Source of the DNA: an uncultured Lachnospiraceae bacterium | GTDB lineage: Bacteria > Bacillota > Clostridia > Lachnospirales > Lachnospiraceae | NCBI GenBank assembly: GCA_947575805.1 | Contig: CANPOY010000031.1 | Coordinates: 1-36,023 of the forward strand | DNA: 36,023 nucleotides | Reading direction: 5' to 3' | Part shown: piece after piece, positions 30,958-36,023 of the stretch | Position numbering within the stretch: position 1 is the first letter of the stretch | Layout of the letters: every line of letters begins with the position of its first letter | Position numbers and translations under genes: made by a program | The notes under the pieces: model-generated | What the model was told of the DNA's origin: nothing | The model's database searches: none | The model's input: only the letters and a program-made list of their open reading frames with translations

Positions 30958-32887
30958 AAGTCTTCCTCTGACTCTCCTCTCTGTACTCAAAATATCGGAA
31001 CACTCCGCGACAGTCCTGATCCCCCGCATACACATACAGCCCCACCATGGCTCCCGTAAACCGCTTTCCCTTTTTTAAACCTTCGTCACATAGGTAATAT
31101 ACATCTTCCAGAGTGTGTGCCGGCTGTACCTCTCCGTCCTCTGTCCGATACAGGAAACGCCTTTCAAGTCCTCTGGCCTCCACCCCAAGCTGAAGCGGCC
31201 GTTTTGTATGGATTCCGCCGACCCGAAACACCCTGTCCTCGTCTCCGATGTGTTCCTTTACGATCAGTTCCGCCTTCCCTGCCATCCCGGCGGCCCCGAA
31301 GCATACCCAGGTATTCTCATCATAGTAACAGGTCAGGCCCATCTCCTGTCCCGGCTCCAGCTCGGGTATTTCCAATTCTGTCCAGGCGTCAAAACAAAAG
31401 GCCGTCTGTCTGCGCAGCAGAAGATTGCGGGCTTCCACCCGGGATAAAGGGAAACGGCTCCCCTTCACGATAAGTTTTCCCTGTTTCAGACAAATACCGT
31501 CCCGTTCCGGCTCCCGGGGAGTCATCCACTCCCCGGAAAGCTTCGTCCCCCGGAAATCATCTCTCCATATGCCACTGCTCTGCCGCGTCTCATCCTCATG
31601 GATAAATTCCCGCAATCCCGGCTTTTTCTGCAAAACGCTGGGGCCCTGCAGCCCGTTTACAACAGGCCAGCCGTCTGCCGTCCAGGTGACGGGATCCAGC
31701 GCTGTCTCTCTGCCCAGCATGCTCCACTTTCCTTCCAGCCTTCTCCCGCACAGATATACCATATACCACTGTCCGTCTGCTGCAAGCACCGGTTTGCCAT
31801 GACCTGCACGCTGAATGCCCGCCTGCACATCCTGCTGACACATAATCGGGTTATAAGGGCAAGGCTCGTACAGTCCCATCAGCTCCCGGGAACGCATCAC
31901 CGTAATCCTGTGCCCCATCCCGGTTCCGCCTTCCGCCATAAACAGATAATAAAAGCCGTCCTTTTTTAACAGGTGAGGTCCTTCCGGCGCCCGCTTCTGG
32001 TCTCCGTAATACAGTAATTTTGCCTCGGATAACTGTTTGGAACCGTCAGCGCTGATTTCAAAGATTCTTGCTCCCCGGTTCAGCAGCATATAATGCCTGC
32101 CGTCCTCGTGGAAAATGGAAGGATCAATGCCGTCCTCCTCCAGAAAGACCGGTTTGCTGTAAGGCCCCTCCGGCCTGGAAGAGGTTACCACCATCTGCCT
32201 GCGGTATACCGGCCCTCCATCATTGAGGCGCAGTGTTGCCGTAATATAAAAGGTTCCGTTGTCATAGGAAATGTCCGGCGCCCAATATCCCCTGCCGCCT
32301 TCCAGTCCGTCCAGCCCGGCCCAATCCGGATCTGTAATGGCATGTCCAATGATTTTCCAGTGAATCAAATCTCTGGAATGGGAGATGGGAATACAAGGGA
32401 AAAAGACAAAGGAGGAATTCACCATATAAAAATCTTCCCCCACCCGGACAATGGAAGGGTCCGGAAACATTCCCGTCCGAATGGGATTATGATACATGTC
32501 CTCATATACCGCTCCCACCTTTTCCGCAAAAAATGCTTCCAATTCCCTGTGGCCCCGGGTATGAGCGATTTCAAAAGGAGTCTGAAGATTTCTGTCCCCT
32601 CCCGTAATCTTCATGCCCACCCGCTCCACCAGATAACGGCAAAGCTCCACATTTCCGGAAAATGCCCCGTAGTGCAGAATATTCCTGTTTAGCGCATCAA
32701 CGGTATTCATGCTGGCATAAGAATATTCCACCAGATACTTTACAATCTCCAGGCAGCCGGTTCCTGCTGCCAGAAAGGGAATCGGAATTCCCTCTTCGTC
32801 CGGCTCGTTGACCGCTGCGGGCGTCCAACGGAGAATTTCCTTTACCTGCTCTATATCCTGCTGTAAAACAGCTTCCTTAAGTGTCAT
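30944..32887 (-). CDS. Ankyrin-repeat / GH43 fusion glycosidase
   Basis: A 647-residue protein. Residues about 1-125 are three to four ankyrin-type helix pairs (GIPIPFLAAGTGCLEIVKYLVE; NRNILHYGAFSGNVELCRYLVE; QTPFEIAHTRGHRELEAFF). A GH43 propeller follows at about 130-420 with Asp143 (FPDPSIVRV), Asp255 (GIDPSIFHEDG) and Glu302 (APEGPHLL), all catalytic positions present. Residues about 430-640 are a DUF1349-like beta-sandwich. The frame is continuous, with GGGGGAAGAG before the ATG and no internal start with a good ribosome binding site near the junction. No signal peptide. The ankyrin part may mediate binding to a partner enzyme; that is inference. Confidence 0.88.
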   Translation of the reverse strand: MTLKEAVLQQDIEQVKEILRWTPAAVNEPDEEGIPIPFLAAGTGCLEIVKYLVEYSYASMNTVDALNRNILHYGAFSGNVELCRYLVERVGMKITGGDRNLQTPFEIAHTRGHRELEAFFAEKVGAVYEDMYHNPIRTGMFPDPSIVRVGEDFYMVNSSFVFFPCIPISHSRDLIHWKIIGHAITDPDWAGLDGLEGGRGYWAPDISYDNGTFYITATLRLNDGGPVYRRQMVVTSSRPEGPYSKPVFLEEDGIDPSIFHEDGRHYMLLNRGARIFEISADGSKQLSEAKLLYYGDQKRAPEGPHLLKKDGFYYLFMAEGGTGMGHRITVMRSRELMGLYEPCPYNPIMCQQDVQAGIQRAGHGKPVLAADGQWYMVYLCGRRLEGKWSMLGRETALDPVTWTADGWPVVNGLQGPSVLQKKPGLREFIHEDETRQSSGIWRDDFRGTKLSGEWMTPREPERDGICLKQGKLIVKGSRFPLSRVEARNLLLRRQTAFCFDAWTELEIPELEPGQEMGLTCYYDENTWVCFGAAGMAGKAELIVKEHIGDEDRVFRVGGIHTKRPLQLGVEARGLERRFLYRTEDGEVQPAHTLEDVYYLCDEGLKKGKRFTGAMVGLYVYAGDQDCRGVFRYFEYREESQRKTYEEY

Positions 32888-32908
32888 TTCTCTTCCCCCG
32901 CAATATTT

Positions 32909-34363
32909 TTATCCCTGATTCCCGGGCTGCTCCGGCCATGCCGATGCAAATCCCCTCAATCCTTTAAAATACGGCTCATTTGTGCTCCCCACACGCACCC
33001 CGAGCCTATCGTCCCTGAAAGCTGCATCAAGAATCAGGTGGCCCTGCTCCTCGTCCACCAGGTGAACCCGGACAATCAGATGGCCTTGCTTCCAGTCACC
33101 GCGGCATTGACACCGCATATGGGAATGAGGAAAAATCCCCTCTTTCCATGCACCCATGTAAAAAGAAAAGCAGTACTCGTCCGTACCTCTGCACAGGCGA
33201 AGCTCCATCTCCTCCCTCCCGGACTGCGGCTCCCCGTCCCGTGTGCCGTACACCATGGTCGTCAGATTCATGGCATTGGGATAAAAACGGTAATGCCCGA
33301 CTCCCAATATTTGGGAGTCTGCTCCCGGTATTTGGGAGTTTGCTACCGGCTTCCCGGTATTACAGTCTTCCGCAAAGGCTCTGGGATTGTCCAGCGGCCT
33401 CTCCTGCAGATACGGATACACAAAATGATAAAAGCAATCATATAAAATCTGCAGCCCGGCCTGATTTCCGATGGTATCTGCCATGGTCAGCAGGCAAAAA
33501 TCCTTCTTTGGAAAACAGAGCGCCAGCTGTCCTCCCATGCCGTACATGCAGAAACCCTCCTCCCGGGGCATCCAGAAAAAGTATCCGTAACCGCACTGCT
33601 CATCCTGTACAGGCTGCAAATCCGTAGGCACCAGATTGGAAGTCGCCTTCCTTATGTATGTCTCCGGCAGCAGCTCCCTGCCTTCCAGCCATCCGTAATG
33701 ATTGCACAGATATGCCACACAGGCCACATCCCGCAGGGTGCTCATCATACCGCTTCCGCCCTGGGAAACTCCCACCCCGTCCGGCATAATATAGGCTTTT
33801 TCGGAAAAGCCCAGATCCCGTAAGACTTTCTCTCTCAGATAGTCCAACATCTTCTTTCCTGTCAGCTTTTCCACCAGTGCTGCCAGCGTGTGGGAAGAAG
33901 AAGTATCATAGGAAAACACCGTGCCCGGAATATGATCCGGCTCCACCCGGAAAAAAGATTTTGTCCAGTCGTCCGAGTCATAGATTTTATAGGTGGTGGA
34001 GCCGTAGCAGGTCCGCATGGAAAGCATGTCCTCTATGGTCATTTCCCTGCACCAGGGATAAATTTCCGCATGTTCCGTATACTCCGGAAAGTAATCGCAG
34101 ATCCTGTCCCCCAGCTTTATTTTCCCTTCCTTCTCCAGAAGACCCACCGCCAGGGCAACGAAGCTTTTGGTAATGGAATACATACGGTGCAGGGATTCCT
34201 GTCCGTAAGGCTCGTAATATTTTTCCGCCAGGATTTTTCTGCCCTGCAGGAACATAAAGCCGTGCAGATGCACTCCCGCCGACATCACCTGATTCTCAAA
34301 TTCCGCTACCGCATCTGCGGGAATTCCAAAGGTCTCCGGTTTTTCCTTTTCCCAACAAAACAT
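32909..34363 (-). CDS. Serine hydrolase of the class C beta-lactamase / esterase fold
   Basis: A 484-residue protein of the serine beta-lactamase-like superfamily. SITK (Ser63, Lys66) is the nucleophile motif, SYDTSS with Tyr152 is the second motif, and a YGMGGQ near residue 285 stands in for the third. The C-terminal ~130 residues form an extra beta-rich domain. No signal peptide or lipobox, so it is cytoplasmic. This and its place in the pectin block point to an esterase (deacetylase) acting on sugar oligomers, not drug resistance. An in-frame tandem 21-base repeat (33302-33343) gives A[N/D]SQI[P/L]G twice at the junction to the C-terminal domain. Confidence 0.8.
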   Translation of the reverse strand: MFCWEKEKPETFGIPADAVAEFENQVMSAGVHLHGFMFLQGRKILAEKYYEPYGQESLHRMYSITKSFVALAVGLLEKEGKIKLGDRICDYFPEYTEHAEIYPWCREMTIEDMLSMRTCYGSTTYKIYDSDDWTKSFFRVEPDHIPGTVFSYDTSSSHTLAALVEKLTGKKMLDYLREKVLRDLGFSEKAYIMPDGVGVSQGGSGMMSTLRDVACVAYLCNHYGWLEGRELLPETYIRKATSNLVPTDLQPVQDEQCGYGYFFWMPREEGFCMYGMGGQLALCFPKKDFCLLTMADTIGNQAGLQILYDCFYHFVYPYLQERPLDNPRAFAEDCNTGKPVANSQIPGADSQILGVGHYRFYPNAMNLTTMVYGTRDGEPQSGREEMELRLCRGTDEYCFSFYMGAWKEGIFPHSHMRCQCRGDWKQGHLIVRVHLVDEEQGHLILDAAFRDDRLGVRVGSTNEPYFKGLRGFASAWPEQPGNQG

Positions 34364-34382
34364 GTCTTTTCACCTGTGCGCC

Positions 34383-35921
34383 TCAGCGGGGCGCTCCCTT
34401 CTCCAGATATATTTCATAATTTTTGCCATATATTTGAATGACCTCTTCTATCCCCATCTCCACCAGTGTAGCCCTGAATTCGTCAAAGGTATCAAGAGAT
34501 TTTTCCCCCGTCACATAAGCCATACGCATTTCTTCTACATATTTTCCGATTTCCGGAAGCAGTTGGTTGACTTTTTCCCGATCTCTGGCCGGAAACAAAA
34601 TATTCGGCGGATAAATCAGAGAAGTGTCGCAGTTCGCCCATACCTTCTCGGCAATAAGCTGCTCCTCAGGATAAGTCTGCAGCACCACCGTCTCTCCGTC
34701 ATACTTCGGAAACGCAATATGCCCGATAGCCACGTGATGCAGATTCATGTACCCATCCTCCGCAAGCTCCAAGGCACCGGGCAGCAGATACTTTGCACCA
34801 TTCGCACCGACCTGATAAGTCTCCCCCTCGATTCCCCAGGTCAGATAGTCGGATCCTTCTTCACTGTACATGTAATCAATCACCTTCATGGCAGCCTCCG
34901 GATTGCTGCATGCGCTGGTAATCACGGTCACCTGGTTCCGGATATGGGTCTTCAGATTTGCCGTGGACGCATAGGATTTCCCATCCTTTGCCTTTGGAAT
35001 GGGAACCGCTGTCAGCGCCGCTTCCTCGTTGGTTTCCAGCAGGGACGGAAGATATACCCTCCAGGCATTATCCAGGCCATAAAAGGAACCGGAAATATCA
35101 TTGATGATATTGGCTTCACTCCATTTGCTGGAGCCGGTGACGGCGCTCTGTCCAATCAGCCCTTCCTCGTACCACTGGTTCATAGTCTGCAGAAACTCTT
35201 TATATCCGTCTTCCATAGGGCCGTAGATCACCTCATTCTCACTGTTCAGCAATATTCCTTCGAAAACCCCGAAGGAAGCTCCAAACAGCTGATAGCGAAA
35301 ATCATCAAAAGGAATCTCATCCGCTATCCCGTTACCGTTGGGATCCCCTGTCTTAAATGCCGTCAGCACCCTGTGCCATTCCTCTATATCAGTAGGTACT
35401 TCAAGATCCAGCTTATCCAGCCAGTCCTGGCGGATCAGCAGACCTGAATAAGCCAGACGGTAGAAATCCTCATCGGACTTCATGGGATTCAGGGAGGGGA
35501 AATAAATCAGCTTTCCGTCGTTTGTCTGTACTTCCTGGTAAATATCCGGATTTTCCTCGTAAATCGCCTTGAGGTACGTGGAATTGTTTTCCACCAGCTC
35601 GGAAACCTCTATTGCAACTCCCCTGTTATACAGATCCAGAACCTCCCCGTTATAGAGATATGCCACAATTACATCCGGATATTTTCCGGACGCCAGCATA
35701 TAATTATATTCTTCCTTTGTCATCAGCTTGAAGGTAATGTTGACCCCTGTAGCTTCTTCAATTTTTTTAATGCCCGCAAGACTGTTGTACAGCTTCTCGT
35801 CCTCTTCCAGAAGCACCCATACAATCTCCTCCGGCACAATCTCCTCACCGCTCCCCCCGCATCCCGTCAGGCTTCCGGCCAATAGAAAGAACGCCCAGCA
35901 TACTGCCAGCAACCTTTTCAT
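34383..35921 (-). CDS. Extracellular solute-binding lipoprotein of a sugar ABC importer
   Basis: A 512-residue lipoprotein with a basic N-terminus, hydrophobic core and lipobox SLTGC (Cys21). The body is an LplA/YtcQ-type family 1 binding protein: ATGVNITFKLMTKEEYNYMLASGKYPDVI, EIPFDDFRYQLFGASFG and a C-terminal VTSACSNPEAAMKVIDYMYSEEGSDYLTWGIEG. These proteins capture oligosaccharides, often of plant or mucin origin. Its permeases (LplB/YtcP types) are not in the window and should lie upstream, beyond the right end. The ATG at 35921 has GGGAG five bases upstream, in a leader shared with the PEGA lipoprotein. It heads the pectin block, with 19 bases to the next gene. Confidence 0.9.
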   Translation of the reverse strand: MKRLLAVCWAFFLLAGSLTGCGGSGEEIVPEEIVWVLLEEDEKLYNSLAGIKKIEEATGVNITFKLMTKEEYNYMLASGKYPDVIVAYLYNGEVLDLYNRGVAIEVSELVENNSTYLKAIYEENPDIYQEVQTNDGKLIYFPSLNPMKSDEDFYRLAYSGLLIRQDWLDKLDLEVPTDIEEWHRVLTAFKTGDPNGNGIADEIPFDDFRYQLFGASFGVFEGILLNSENEVIYGPMEDGYKEFLQTMNQWYEEGLIGQSAVTGSSKWSEANIINDISGSFYGLDNAWRVYLPSLLETNEEAALTAVPIPKAKDGKSYASTANLKTHIRNQVTVITSACSNPEAAMKVIDYMYSEEGSDYLTWGIEGETYQVGANGAKYLLPGALELAEDGYMNLHHVAIGHIAFPKYDGETVVLQTYPEEQLIAEKVWANCDTSLIYPPNILFPARDREKVNQLLPEIGKYVEEMRMAYVTGEKSLDTFDEFRATLVEMGIEEVIQIYGKNYEIYLEKGAPR

Positions 35922-35924
35922 ACT

Positions 35925-35951
35925 AACTCCCATCCGCCCGATTCAGCGGGC
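35925..35951 (-). repeat. Leader hairpin next to the ribosome binding site (copy 2)
   Basis: GCCCG (35936-35940) pairs with CGGGC (35947-35951), followed on the minus strand by GATGGGAGTT and the lipoprotein ATG. It matches copy 1 at 8016-8041 in sequence (15 of 16 bases), order and position relative to the start codon. Confidence 0.6.
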
Positions 35952-35980
35952 ATACAAAGTTTGCAAAATGCCAGTCGCCC

Positions 35981-36023
35981 CCACCCGTAAAACGGGTGGC
36001 TCGGGACGCGGGCTCTAAGCCCG
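35981..36023. repeat. Stem-loop cluster cut by the window end (possible REP or IS200/IS605-type end)
   Basis: CCACCCGT-AAA-ACGGGTGG (35981-35999) and CGGGCT-CTA-AGCCCG (36009-36023) are perfect hairpins in quick succession. The second runs to the last base of the window. Such GC-rich palindromes are typical of REP elements or of the subterminal hairpins of IS200/IS605 elements. No transposase is visible here to decide. Confidence 0.45.

Noticed and set aside
32909..34363. Antibiotic-resistance beta-lactamase
   Set aside because: No signal peptide and an atypical third motif in a sugar-degradation operon favour an intracellular esterase.

Overview
The window looks like a chromosomal segment of a spore-forming, anaerobic, Gram-positive gut bacterium, most probably a Lachnospiraceae (Clostridia). 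The reasons are the sporulation/division block HU-RqcP-YabP-YabQ-DivIC-SpoIIE, a CotS-like coat kinase, strong AGGAGG ribosome binding sites, sigma-A promoters, formate/oxalate-type transporters and an intracellular pectin-oligosaccharide locus. Base composition is near 50% GC, except for an AT-richer accessory patch at the left end. No rRNA, tRNA, CRISPR array or complete insertion sequence was seen.

Layout. (1) 1-3300, minus strand: a DUF1062 protein, a probable gene relic, then a secreted protein with a C-terminal domain resembling polymorphic toxin type 44. It is followed by two tandem three-helix membrane proteins that could be its immunity proteins. The second unit is an exact 694-bp-period duplication that carries a nonsense-truncated relic of the toxin's 3' end. 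(2) 3301-6560, minus: spoIIE (lacking its usual membrane domain), divIC, yabQ, yabP, rqcP and hup, with clear promoters and terminators, including a spoIIE-type promoter with a 21-bp spacer and Spo0A-box-like sites. (3) 6600-13050, minus: PEGA-domain lipoprotein, CotS-like kinase, CCA-adding enzyme, HAD phosphatase, and a membrane-anchored parvulin-like protein. (4) 13050-13275: a repeat region containing a 73-nt sequence that folds perfectly into a four-way (cloverleaf) junction. (5) 13275-16960: M3 oligopeptidase (minus), then an unknown two-helix membrane protein and a small FUSC-type protein (plus). (6) 16963-22074: a 2-isopropylmalate synthase fused to an AraC-type DNA-binding domain, an FNT formate/nitrite channel, a divergent OFA-type MFS transporter and a cytidylate-kinase-like protein. 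(7) 22189-36023, minus: a SWIM/SNF2 helicase, an ABC exporter, and a carbohydrate block read from the right end: solute-binding lipoprotein, serine hydrolase, ankyrin-GH43 fusion, GH28, GH43 and an SGNH acetylesterase.

How the genes work together. The right-hand block fits capture of pectin (rhamnogalacturonan/arabinan-type) oligosaccharides by the lipoprotein, import by permeases that must lie outside the window, and cytoplasmic breakdown by enzymes that all lack signal peptides. The left-hand patch fits an interbacterial toxin with duplicated, diversified immunity genes. The central part is mostly housekeeping and sporulation. The observations most worth following are the toxin-tail/immunity duplication, the perfect cloverleaf repeat, the LeuA-AraC fusion and the ankyrin-GH43 fusion.
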